Shown one piece after another: positions 35,440 to 46,011 of a stretch of 64,000 nt of DNA (the stretch's first letter is position 1; every line of letters begins with the position of its first letter). The translations under genes were made by a program, and so were the position numbers. Below the pieces are notes generated by a model that saw nothing but the letters and a program-made list of their open reading frames with translations, had not been told where the DNA came from and made no database searches. Source of the DNA: Asterias amurensis (Eukaryota > Echinodermata > Asteroidea > Forcipulatida > Asteriidae); NCBI RefSeq assembly GCF_032118995.1, contig NC_092661.1, positions 1,428,501 to 1,492,500 of the forward strand, given 5' to 3'.

Positions 35440-35626
35440 AGGGCCCTATCCCATAGCTGCTTAAAGCACAACAAGCGACTTAGTACCAATAGTGCTAACA
35501 AGAATAAGGTGACCAGCCAAAATAATATGTGTTATGCACAATTTGTGACTGGTATCATGCTCATTTCTGCTAGGGAGAACAATTTAAAGCGATTTTCCTT
35601 AAGCAGCTCTATGAAATTGGGCCCTG
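35440..35626. repeat. Family F foldback
   Basis: gggccctatcccatagctgc and gcagctctatgaaattgggcc arms. Confidence 0.7.
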
Positions 35627-35754
35627 ATGATTTCAGTGGATAACCTTGCAGTGACGTGGAAGCTTTCAAAGTCTGTGTTATGATTGGTCTGTTCTGAAAT
35701 GACGTCGTTTGACATCTACGTCATCAAGCAGATAACCGTAGGAGTTATTTCTTG

Positions 35755-36400
35755 AGGTTTCAGCATCTCATAGTGTGAGTGGTCTGTACCGAGGGGTCTG
35801 GTACCAGCCGGTAGAGCACTACGTCCTACTAGGCCCTCAGGCTACACCGCTGCATTAGATCACCATCGTGTTGCCAAAAAAAAAAAAAAAATGTAGGAAC
35901 CAGACGATTTTGCTCATAGCTCGTTAGGGTTAATTTGCTAATTGACTGATGACCAGACAGTGGGAATAATCAAGGACTATTGGCAATAACCTATTGCTTG
36001 CTGACACGTGGTTTATATTATAAGTGCTCTGCCAATGTGAAACGGTTCTATTGCCAATAAGTCAAGTCATCATAAAGAAAATTTAAAGTATTATACCCAA
36101 TTAAACAGACATTTTAAAGCGATGTTTATTTTTTACCATGGCAACTAAATTGATTGTTAATTCGAAGAAAACAATGCATTTTTTTTTAAGACTCATTGAG
36201 TTGGGGTTGACTATGTCTCAGAGGGACTGGCAACACAACATTTGAAGCATTAGTCAGAAAATGGCCGTCTTGAGTAGTTTGATTTTTCTCTTGCTTGAGA
36301 TGTTTCTTAAGGTTTCAGCATCTGATAATGTTTTTAGTGGTGTTTGCCGGTGGGTCTGGTACCCGCCGGTACAGCACCAGACCCTACTACAAACAAACAG
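35755..36400 (+). repeat. Direct duplication of a ~85-bp block
   Basis: ggtttcagcatctcatag (35756) and ggtttcagcatctgataa (36310), each followed by ggtctggtaccagccgg or ggtctggtacccgccgg. Confidence 0.65.
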
Positions 36401-36844
36401 TCGAACAAACAAGGTATGGAATTCCATTATATTTCTCCGTTTATTTCCAAACCATGAATATTAATTGTGTCTCAAAATAATAGTTTTAAAAGGAAGTTGT
36501 ATAAAATTAATTACAGAAAAGTAGAATATCAAACAGAATGGGCGCTCCCCTTGAAAGGACAGCATTTACCAAAGAGTCATCATGGGTTATTCTTGGGGGT
36601 TTAATAATTATACAACTTCCATTTAGTCATTTATTTTAAACACATTATTAGTGGATTGATTATATAAAACACACAAACACATGACTACGAGTTAAATATC
36701 TTTCTTTTAAATTGACATTTGAAAATGCTAGCATCCAATGTATGTATTTTGATAAACCAGTGAATTATACTTAAGAATTATTAATTGTTAATTAATAAGT
36801 AATTACATAAATTCATTACAAGTTAGGAGAGGCACTCTTTGAGT

Positions 36845-37085
36845 GATGTCAGACTCAATGCGATGCCCATAAAAATAGGAGTGACGTTAGACTATGTTGC
36901 GATGCCCATTTAGAGGAACGAAGTTAGACGATGTTGCGATGCCCGTTTTAGGGTCGACTTCAGACTATGTTGCGATGCCCATTTTAGGGACGACTTCAGA
37001 CTATTTTACGATGCCCGTTTTAGGGTCGACTTCAGACTATGTTGCGATGCCCATTTATAGTGATGACGTCAGACTCTGTTAGCAA
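36845..37085 (+). repeat. ~42-bp minisatellite, 5-6 units
   Basis: Repeating gttgcgatgcccattttagg, then gtcgacttcagactat. Found 3' of dio paralog B. Confidence 0.85.
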
Positions 37086-37126
37086 CGGCGACTTGAGGGC
37101 GTGCATGTTAGGCAGGCAAGATGACC

Positions 37127-37242
37127 AGGGGTGCGTTTTGGCAGTGTTGACCAATAAATGTTTCGGTTGAACTTACCGTCGGTTATTTAACCAGTGACCG
37201 AAACAGTTTTATTGGTTACAAACCGCCAAAACGCACCCCAGC
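37127..37242. repeat. Family I foldback, dio paralog B 3' flank
   Basis: ggggtgcgttttggcagtg and cgccaaaacgcacccca arms, with accaataaatgtttcggttg inverted inside. One copy seen. Confidence 0.75.
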
Positions 37243-37248
37243 ATTCAA

Positions 37249-37402
37249 TGTGGGACTTTTGCGAGGCTAGGCGGAAGCAGTTGACTTACCAGGTAAATCC
37301 ATTGTTTTCGTTAATGTGTGCATAACAAATCTGCTCGGGACTACGTAAAAAATGGAATACCTTATAGGTATGCTGCCACCAAGAGTTCTAAAGTCTCCCA
37401 AT
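37249..37402. repeat. Family H foldback, dio paralog B 3' flank
   Basis: gtgggacttttgcgaggc to gttctaaagtctccca, with tgacttaccaggtaaatcc inside. Same family as the 4.3-kb element; about 100 bp past the stop codon of paralog B. Confidence 0.72.
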
Positions 37403-37498
37403 AAGTTTCGCCAATATATAACCAATATCTATAGGTCACTGTAATAAAAAATAAAAAATAAAATAAAGATATCTGCTTTAATCCCTTTTTTTAAACAC

Positions 37499-37757
37499 TT
37501 ATTCCTGACTGAATCGCTCCTCTAACCACTCCTTAACTTCATCCGTCATGAGCTTATCCGGTTTCTGCAACTGTTGACGAATTTCCTTACACATGAACGC
37601 CACTCTACCACTCTCAACGACGATGATACGGTCTGGGTGCGCGTCGTATTGCAGGGCGAATTTGTTGTCCATGGTGTCCAGCACCAGTCTAAGTTTGTCC
37701 TGGCTGTGTGTGTCGGCAGTGAAGGTGTTGTGAACAGAGTCTTTTTCCATCATTTCT
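37499..37757 (-). CDS. dio: dio paralog B terminal exon (equals A exons 6 and 7 joined)
   Basis: 259 nt including stop TAA (37501-37499). It encodes EMMEKDSVHNTFTADTHSQD, LRLVLDTMDNKFALQYDAHP and DRIIVVESGRVAFMC, with a C-terminal helix EVKEWLEERFSQE. Paralog A has an intron where this exon reads ALQ then YDAHPD. Foldback repeats H and I start roughly 100 and 260 nt past the stop. Confidence 0.93.
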
Positions 37758-40700
37758 CTGTCAAAATAGACAAAATAATTATACTCGGTTATGATTTAGC
37801 GCTTTCTCACAGACCTAGAGGCGTCAAAGCGATCACTCTTATTTCCTGCAGAGTAGGAGGTATTGAATTGAGAGACCTCCTTTAAAGCAGCATGTAGTGG
37901 TTTTACGCATTATGCAGCACACGGGGCCTACGGCTTTACGTCCCATCCGAAGGACGCAGCAATAATGTGATTATTTTGAAAATGTCTTACCGAGCGACGT
38001 CTATTCTATCTTGAATTGTTTTGGGCTGGTCCATAAAGCTGAACTCGTCGCTGAAGACCCAGCGCCCTCTTGGGTGAGCCTCTGCCAGGTAGACGCAGAG
38101 GAAATCGGCCCGGTCCTTGTACTCTTTGAACAATGCGTTCAAAGTGCCACCAAGAACTATGGTCTGGATCAAAATAAATACAAAGAGTTTATCAGTAGTT
38201 TAGATACAAGGACTTATAGTTAACAAGAGAGGTTCCCTGAGGCATTACGTTTGTGACTTGTTTTTACTCATTTCTCAAAACTACAACACCCAATCCCAGC
38301 AAGTAATATTTTAAAGGAAGCTTTCTACCGCCATTACCTTTAAACTGTAAATGTAAACATGTGGACGTTGTGTTTTGGTGTCCTACAGCGAGCACCATAC
38401 CGTTTCAACTACGAGGTTTAATCGAGTATTATTTTATTTTTTAATTTCTCCAGAAAACTGTCAGCTCATGTCTGTCCCATGTGAGAGATAAAACTTCACC
38501 TTAACAGCTAGAGAGACATTCCCATCTTGAGAAAGGTAAGCGCAAACCCGTGCATAATTTATATTCTATATGAATAGACAGAAATGGATTTTAAGTAAAA
38601 CGATTCTGCATTTTGTCAAAAGGATATTGTTTTCAGTCCGAACTGTCCGAAGCGGATCCGCTCACCCCTAAATCTGCCACAAATCCCGCCCCCTCCATTT
38701 GGGAGTTACGAGTAACTGATAGGGCCAATGCGTCCGAACCATCTCCATCTCCATCTCCATTGGTTAAGTCAGCAAAATATCCTGCCGGATACATCAACGC
38801 TAACTTGATTCCGATTGCTATGGCTACGGAATTTAACTCTTTCTAAGTCCTAAGATTAATCCTAAGTTAGGAAGAGTTTGGTGAAATCGACGGCTGGAAC
38901 CTTTCTTTGAGTCCAAAGAAAACTAGTGTATTTTTAAGTGGAGGAAATTAATCTTACCTGAAACGGGGGTCAGGAGAGTGAAGACGCCACCAACACGAGA
39001 GGGCGCTCTTTATGAGTGTGCAAGCTCATGATTGGCACGACGTCATTACCCAAGGTGACCACACCCACATCTTCGGCTGCACTGCCAATTTCAAAATTTA
39101 ATCCCATTTGTTTGATGAAGACCACAAACTTAGTGACCTCTGCCATGACCTGAAACATAAACCGATAATGGTTATTATATAACCAGTCCTTAAAAATAAC
39201 CCATTCTTATAATTGACCTGTTTATAGACCTACTTCAAAAAGGTCATAATTACGTCCTTCGCATTTGTGTTTCTTATACTCTTTACATCGTACTCACAAT
39301 GATATCCTAAGTTGGACTATTCCACACATCCTATGAGGGGTATCAATCAACAGGTGTCAGTGATATGTGTTGGAAAAGGGCAGAATAATACTCAGCCCGC
39401 GTCCTTTGTGTACAAAATCGGAATCGGAGGTTGTTGGTTCGAGTCTAGACTAGGCCCACCCAAAGACAGGTCCCTGCCGCTAGATCCAGTAATTCCATTA
39501 GATACAATGCAGTGATATCATTCGATAAACGTGAAACGACATAGATGCCCAAACAGTCACTGCTTCTGTAATGCGTATCCCTATGTGAAATGTGGTCAAA
39601 GGTGAATATACACGCCGGTCTCGCGGCAGGTCTCTGGCGTTATTCACGAGCCTCAAAGGGGGGGCGTCGGTAGGTTCAGGCTAGTTCGAGTCTCGCTTTA
39701 GTCAATTTTTCTTGATTCTAACAATCTTACCTCAGGATCAAATCGCCAATTTACGAAGAGGGTGTTCAATATTCCAGCGAATTTGTCCCAGTCACTGATT
39801 GCCGGGCCCAGACCAAGTTCCTCTATCGCTAGTCGCTCGGTCTGTTTCCTAACTTTCTATAAAAAAAAAAAATAAAAAAAAAAAAAAAAATTGTTACTAC
39901 GATGCAAATTACTTCATCAATAATATGTCAACAAAACTTCTTTTTTTTCTAAATCCAAGGTTTATCACTTATCACTCAGTCTGTTTCCTTACTTTCAACA
40001 AACAAACAAACCCTTTTTTTTTGGCAAATAAATCAACGATATCTGGCAACAAAAGTTTTATTTTCTTCATCAATGTTTGTCCGTCCTCGTTTCCTTGGTT
40101 CTTAGCACAATTGCATAGACCTGTATTAAGCAAAACAAGAATTCTGCTGAGCAGAATAAGGTTACCTGCCAAAATAACGATCTGTGATCCAAACAAACAA
40201 CACCCATTTAAAGCCATTGGACCCTTTCGGTACAGAAAAAAAAACCCACAGATTTACAAATAACTTACAGGGTTTACAGAAGGTAATGGTGAAAGACTTC
40301 CCTTGAAATATTATTCAATGAACAGCTTTACTTTTTGATAAAACAGTAAAACAATATAAGTTCTCGTTAGCGAGAATTACGGATTTATTTTAAACACATG
40401 TCATGACACGGCAAGACGTGCGGAGGGTTTACCGTTATTTTCTCCCGACTCCAATGACCGATTGAGCCTAAATTTTCACAGGTTTGTTATTTGATATAGA
40501 AGTTGTAATACACGAAGTGTGGACCTTGGACAATAGTGTTTACCGAAAGGGTCCAATGGCTTTAAACAAATATTAAGAACCCAAACAACAAGCAAACACC
40601 CCAACAAAACAAATAAACTACATCTCAATAACAACATCTGTTCGTTGTGTGTTTTTATTCTGTAGTGATTTGTCGGTACTTTCAGGCGACTCAAGCTCCA

Positions 40701-43696
40701 CAGAGAAATCAAATAAGTCAAATTATACCTCAAAGTCGACCAGTGCCTGTGGTTGCCGCGGATCGAATCCATCTTCGAACAACTGTTTTGTTGATTCCCG
40801 TCCAGTGATCTCTACCCACTTTCTGAAGATGGCCAGGGCGCCCTCTTTTTCGTTGAAAAGCTCTACACCTTGTGCGTCTGGCGGCAAAACCTACAAAACC
40901 AGATGGGAGGAAGGGTGGTTTTAAAATGCAGAGAGTCCGAGCTATTTGGTTAAAGGCACTGGGCAGTATTGGTAATTTTTCAAAATGAATGTTTTTTAAC
41001 GAGCAATGGAGAGCTGTTGATAGTATAAAACATTGTGAGAAGTGACATAGTTTTTGAGAAAGAGGTTTATTTCCTGACTCAAATACTTATTATTAATTTG
41101 GACTTCATCAGGCATGAAGCCTTTTATTATGCAACTGAAAGCCCACACATCTAAAGGCCAACACATTTTATGACTCTGACGTGTTTTTCTTCTTTCACTA
41201 TTCCTTGCACCTTCAAAGACGAATTGTCGAGTAAATTTTGTACAGATTTGTTATGTTATGCATAATATGTTGGGATACACCAACCATGTGAGAATACTTG
41301 TCTTAGTGGATTATTGAGGACAACATTGACTTTTGATGCTCGGCAGTTCAGCTACGGGCAAGCCTCCCCACAAATTCTTTACGTGTCAACAAGCACAGTT
41401 TTGGATCCTCTGTCAACCATTTCAAACTTGCTTTGTGAGTTTTTAAAAATTATGTGTTTTTTTTTTGTTTGTTTTTTTCGAGTGGTTTATGTCGAGCCAG
41501 CCAGTCGTGACTGGTGTTGTAAAGGGTTTCATATGGATGTCTGCATGAAATTGTTCGCTATTTTTATGCACCTTTTGGCATGCATGAGTCTGTACATGGC
41601 GTGTCTAAGAGCACCGGACACAAGCTGTGATGTTTTCTGATCAGCAGAGTGTGTGGTTCGAGTCCCAGTCGTGACACCTGTGTCCTTTAAGCAAGACACG
41701 TTTAACCATGATGCTTCGTCCTCATTCGGATGGAACGTAAAGCCGCTGGTCTCGTTTGTTGTGTAACGCACGTAAACGAACCCAGTGTACTTATCGTAGG
41801 TTTCGCCCAGCGTTCCTTGTTTGACTGGCAGCTTGCGCAACAGCCTGTAAACCCAATTACATGGTGCTGGAAAGGAATAGGTCTCATCAAAACGTAGCTC
41901 CACATATCTTGCAGGAAGTAATACCGCGCGCTGGAGTGTGATAACGCGCAATAAAAACCCAGTAGTAGTATTATTGTGTATTATGATTTGACTTATGTAT
42001 TATTGTGATAATAATAAGCTCCTTTGTGTTAAAGTCACCTGGAAGTGATATTTTTCAAAATAAAGCTTTTGTCACTAATATATGTGTTTTGTGTGACAAG
42101 GGTGTTTTTCTTTCATTATTATCTCGCAACTTCGACCACCGATTGAGCTCGTTTACAAGTGAGAAGACTTGTCTGTGACAATTACAAATAGTGTCCACTG
42201 CCTTTAATCCGTTTAAGCGCACGAGTTGTTCCTTTTATTGACAAAGACCTTTTTATTTCACACTACCAAAGTGTCAAATTGTCACGATTGCTGCTCAAGA
42301 AAGTTTGTGGAACCCTGTGATGACCCGGCCCGGATATGGCAAACTTTTCCTCATTTGCTGTTTAGGGTTGCCACCCTCAAAATTTTTCCCGATTTGTTCT
42401 TTTAAAGTCACCTAGAAGTGATATTTTTTCAAAATAAAGCTTTGTCACTAATATATGTGTTTTGATGAGTGGAATGTGAATAAACAGTTAACTAAGGTTT
42501 TAAAAAATCAGTTCTTATGTTATTTACAAATTTAAGAGTAGACTCCGACCCGAGAGGGCGCTGTTCGTGACGTCAATCGAGGCAGACTTTGCCTGTAATG
42601 CGTAGAGTAAACACAATTGCAAAGTACATGTACGGACCAAGTCGTGAGTTTGTACGTTTCAAAAAAATATTTTTTTTGTTTTTTTCCGGCAATGCCGACC
42701 ACGTGTATTGCTGCTAAATGCAGAAAAACACTTTTTGAAACGTACCAACTCTTGGTACCAACGACTTGGACATACATGTACTTTGCACGTGTGTTTACTA
42801 AACGCATTGCAGGCAAAGTCTGCCTCGATTGACGTCACAAAAGGGGTAGGCGGAGTCAGCCCCCAAACAAATTTATATATTTTTTAAACATATAAATCGT
42901 GACAAACAATTACTAAAAAAAAAAGTTTTATTGTTCGTAAGCATATACTCTTATGTTTGAAAGAAAAAAACATCTATTTCCAGGTGACTTTAAACTGGCC
43001 CTCTACTGGCAATCTTTTCAAAGGCAAGGTTAACAAAGGTGCACGGTTTCAATACAGCGCATGCCCGGAGGCGCAGTTCAATATCAGCAGCCAGCCACCA
43101 ACCAAGGTCAATTTTGTTACAACTACAATAGTCAATGTGAGGGTGTTGGCTCTGAAAAGAGCTGGTTTGGTCTCGACGTTTTTACCCGAGTGTGCTTACA
43201 TATTTCTTGTGTGAACAAGTGCTCTTGTCACTATCTGAGATTGTAAAATTATTAACGAGTAATTCTTTTTCAAAATCATGTGAACTGGATCCCCAAACAT
43301 AACAGGTCTTTAAACAAGTGTATTAATATGAGTAATGTTTAATTGTGACTTTTAAAAAATACAAATATTTGTACAGTGAAATTCGTTTTGGTTTTGCGTG
43401 TCTAAAAATATGTTTTATAAAAAATACACACACAAAAATTACCATTTTATACAAAAATACATCGAATATATACATTTATGAAAAGTATTACAATATACAG
43501 GCGACCAAATACGAAAGATGTATTGATGTTCTAGGCTTGCAAATGGTGTTATGCAATTTTTATTTAATAATCACCCAGATGTATGGAGACGTCCCCAACA
43601 CAAACCCCCAAACAGAATTCCTAAAAATCTTTTACTTACCATATCGTCATTCTTTACTTTCCCCTGGTCTCTGGGGCCTGGCCCCGTACCCGCCAT
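37499..43696 (-). CDS. dio: Iodothyronine deiodinase-like selenoprotein, paralog B
   Basis: Second deiodinase-family selenoprotein gene, same strand as paralog A. Coding exons: 43696-43640, 40890-40729, 39856-39731, 39149-38958, 38163-37991, 37757-37499, giving 322 aa. Junctions are GT/AG with phases matching paralog A. Residues 165-179 read RPLVLVASSLS, TGA (selenocysteine 175), PPFQ. The core continues EYKDRADFLCVYLAEAHP, RLVLDTMDN and YDAHPDRIIVVESG, ending KEWLEERFSQE. The start ATG (43696-43694) has G at +4 and an in-frame TAA 33-36 nt upstream, so the N-terminus is fixed. As in A, there is no N-terminal hydrophobic anchor. Five bases or more of intron flank each exon agree with consensus. 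Family assignment is strong; substrate preference is unknown. Confidence 0.93.
37900..37975 (-). mobile_element. SINE fragment
   Basis: On the minus strand: attgctgcgtccttcgg, then atgggacgtaaagccgtagg. It lies in the last intron of dio paralog B. Confidence 0.5.
37991..38163 (-). CDS. dio: dio paralog B exon 5 (thioredoxin-fold core)
   Basis: 173 nt, phase 0 in and phase 2 out. It encodes TIVLGGTLNALFKEY, KDRADFLCVYLAEAHP, RGRWVFSDEFSFMDQP and KTIQDRIDVA plus part of an Arg codon. It is one codon longer than the paralog A exon. The run from KDRAD to AEAHP is identical in the two proteins. Confidence 0.95.
38843..38895. repeat. Family E remnant
   Basis: ctaagtcctaagattaatcc, then taagttaggaagagtttgg and gtgaaatcgacgg. 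It lies in the dio paralog B intron after the selenocysteine exon. Confidence 0.55.
38958..39149 (-). CDS. dio: dio paralog B exon 4, carrying the selenocysteine codon
   Basis: 192 nt, phase 0. It encodes VMAEVTKFVVFIKQMGLNFE through HTHKERPLVLVASSLS, TGA (38972-38970), PPFQ, then donor gtaag. TGA position, the following PPFQ and the splice position are the same as in paralog A although flanking residues have diverged, which is what a functional selenocysteine codon predicts. Confidence 0.93.
39731..39856 (-). CDS. dio: dio paralog B exon 3
   Basis: 126 nt, phase 0, same length as paralog A exon 3. It encodes KVRKQTERLAIEELGLGPAI, then SDWDKFAGILNTLF, ending NWRFDPE. The acceptor is an A/T tract ending atag, preceded on the genome by a long simple A-rich stretch (39857-39890), so the pyrimidine tract is essentially poly-T on the coding strand. 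Confidence 0.9.
39857..39892 (+). repeat. A-rich run abutting dio paralog B exon 3
   Basis: On the coding strand this is an uninterrupted T tract serving as the polypyrimidine tract. Confidence 0.85.
40208..40565 (+). mobile_element. MITE family C
   Basis: Both ends present. Intron 2 of dio paralog B, between its exons 2 and 3. Confidence 0.86.
40729..40890 (-). CDS. dio: dio paralog B exon 2
   Basis: 162 nt, phase 0 at both ends (acceptor gttttgtag, donor GAG then gtataa). It encodes VLPPDAQGVELFNEKEGAL, then IFRKWVEITGRESTKQLFED, ending ALVDFE. It aligns with the 3' part of paralog A exon 2. There is no hydrophobic run. Confidence 0.87.
40950..41320 (+). mobile_element. MITE family A, diverged
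   Basis: ttaaaggcactgggcagtattgg at the left, then low-identity sequence to about 41310. It lies in intron 1 of dio paralog B, 60 bp upstream of exon 2. Confidence 0.55.
41635..41975 (+). mobile_element. tRNA-derived SINE, near complete
   Basis: tggttcgagtcccagtcg, then ttaagcaagacacg, ttcggatggaacgtaaagcc, tgtaacgcacgtaaacgaac and a tail with ctggagtgtgataacgcgc and tagtagtattatt. In dio paralog B intron 1. Confidence 0.65.
42029..42993. mobile_element. Element family M, copy 2 with chimeric left part
   Basis: 42401-42993 is a full M element. 42029-42088 is a truncated M left end fused at gtgttttg to a copy of 18712-19018 (family A MITE right part plus following unique sequence). The whole is in intron 1 of dio paralog B. 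Confidence 0.8.
43640..43696 (-). CDS. dio: dio paralog B exon 1 (start codon)
   Basis: Nineteen codons, MAGTGPGPRDQGKVKNDDM, ending at a strong donor (GATATG then gtaagt), phase 0. The upstream in-frame TAA fixes the start. The longer open frame through the same DNA in another register hits TGA before the donor and is not the coding frame. The upstream region contains a TTTAAAA stretch about 30 nt before the ATG, probably too close to be the TATA box. Confidence 0.8.
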
Positions 43697-44382
43697 GCTG
43701 CTGTCTGGCCTGCAGTGGTTTTAAACGCCGGAGTGGCTCGATTGGGCTTGCCCTAGAGCCGGCAACGGTCGTAAGCCGAACTTTATGCAGGACCTTTTCC
43801 CACAAAAGGGGTACCACGTAATACCAGGGCCCTGCTATCAAACAATTTCTGTTTGCTTTTGTAAATGCAACGTCATTAGTTTCGGCATACACAACCACCG
43901 ACTGAGAAAAGTTCGTTGGATAACTATTATTTTTTTACATTGTCCAAACAGAGAAGGGATTTAGACTTTGCCTTGATGGTAGACTAGCCACGGCAGTCCT
44001 TCGTGTAGTAGAAACAATAATAGCGCCACTCGGTTTATGGATGATATTCAACTCGTGAATATTTGTTTGAACGACATTTCCTTTGATCTAAACAAAGAAT
44101 TTAATCCACATTCTTCTCTTGAAGCCGCTTAGCAAACAGAAACCTTTCAGTCAACAATCTCCCATCTTGGTATTTAATCATAATAACATCTAGGCTTGGA
44201 CCAAGTCTGTATCCCTTTGATGGTCGAAACAGATTGCCTATAGGGCGCCCTCTTGTGGATTACAACCTTCGATCACTGGCATCCTGGGTGGGTTTTCATT
44301 CCCAACGGATCTTTTTAAGTAAAAGTGGATGGAATAGTTTGATTGAACGGAGTCGCGAATCTCGATAATATTAATATTCATG

Positions 44383-44751
44383 TTAAAGGCAGTGGACACT
44401 ATTGGTAATTACTCAAAATAATTATTAGCATAAAACCTTTCTTGGTGACGAGTAATGAGGAGAGGTTGATGATACAAAACATTGTGAGAAACAGCTCCTC
44501 TGAAGTGCCATAGTTTGGAGAAAGAAGTAATTTTCCACGAATTTGATTTCGAACTTGAGGTCTCGAAATCAACCATCTAAACGCACAGAACTTCGTGTGA
44601 CAAGGGTGTTTATTTTTTCATTATTATCTCGCAAGTTCGATGACCGATTGAGCTCAAATTTTCTCAGGTTTGTTATTATGCATATGTTGAGATACACCAA
44701 CTGTGAAGGCTAGTCTTTGACAATATTACCAATAGTGTCCACTGGCTTTAA
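44383..44751 (+). mobile_element. MITE family A
   Basis: Near full-length, with a small deletion in the central palindrome. It lies about 700 bp upstream of the start codon of dio paralog B, so it may sit in its promoter region. Confidence 0.86.
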
Positions 44752-45641
44752 GCCCCCATGTCAGCCATTTTGAAAATGCACACTTTCTGCAATGGGCGGT
44801 GCCTACGGAGCCGTGGTTCCAAAATATGGCTTTATCAGGCCTCTGTGATCATTTACACTCATGAATTGAAAACACAAAATTCTAGTTTCTTGAGTGACGT
44901 GCGCCCTCTCGTGATGGCCTCAGTTATAATGCTGTGGTAGCATGAATATCTGACGTCACACTTCTGACGTCACGAAGCAGGTGAATATAACGCCAGAGAG
45001 TGGCCTCATAGCCTTTATAGGTCAATCCCCGTCCATAATCACCTTTCACCTACATTCATTTCGCACACATTCGAATCCTACATACAGATATTACATGCAT
45101 CGTACTGTACATGTGAACACTTCATGCAGACGCCTAAATTAAGCTCTGTTTTGATTGGTCCGAGGTGGTGTTTTTCAGCTGCACTCACATCACCCCGACC
45201 AATCAAAATACAACTAAGCAACATCACTGCACGTTTATCCATGACATCATTGAATCCAATCAATGTATCTAATGAAATCATTGGTTCTGAATTGCAAGTA
45301 ATGTTTTTATCCTTCCGGATGAAGACAGCGGCCCAGTAGTGGCATTTCCCCCACATCACTTGCCTAGTAGATAATGTTCCTTATAGGACTTGTTATGCCT
45401 TGTCACTACCGCAGAGAATTATGCTCGGAGAACGGTAGCCATCTTTGTTCTGAAAATAACTGTCCCGCTTAACAAACTACCTGTGCGGAAGGTAGAAAAT
45501 CGGCCAGGACTACTACTTTAGCTAGTGGATCGAGGGGACTTCTCGCTATTAGCTTCACTACCACGGAGTCAGTTCTTGAATTGGTCTCAACGTTTCAACT
45601 AGCTTGCTCTAAAGTCATCGTCAGGAGACATCTTGATTAGT

Positions 45642-46011
45642 TTGAAGCCATTGGACCCTTTCGGTAGAGAAAAAAAAAAGTTCACAGATTTACAAATAAT
45701 TTACAGGGTTTACAGAAGGTAATTGTGAAAGACTTCTCTTTAAATATTAGTCCATGAAATGCTTTACTTTTTGAGAAAACGGTAAAACAATATAAATTCT
45801 CGTTAACGAGAATTACGGATTTGTTATAAACTCATGTCATGACACGGCGAAACGCGCGAAAACAGGAGTGGGTTTTCCCGTTATTTTCTCCCGACTCCGA
45901 TGTCCGATTGAGCCTAAATTTCCACAGGATTGTTATTTTATATATAAGTTGTGATACACGAAGTGTGGGACTTGGACAATACTGTTTACCGAAAGTGTAT
46001 AATGGCTTTAA
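45642..46011 (+). mobile_element. MITE family C
   Basis: Left end slightly decayed (tttgaagccattggaccc), right end aaagtgtataatggcttta. Confidence 0.83.

Noticed and set aside
41529..41951. 140-residue minus-strand open frame
   Set aside because: Lies almost wholly within a SINE in the opposite orientation.
43345..43821. 158-residue plus-strand open frame
   Set aside because: AT-rich Lys/Tyr/Ile-type composition, no motif, and its end overlaps the real exon on the other strand.
43647..43898. 83-residue minus-strand open frame over the first exon of dio paralog B
   Set aside because: It ends in TGA before the splice donor. The frame that starts at 43696 stays open to the donor and joins exon 2 in phase, so the longer frame is a shadow.
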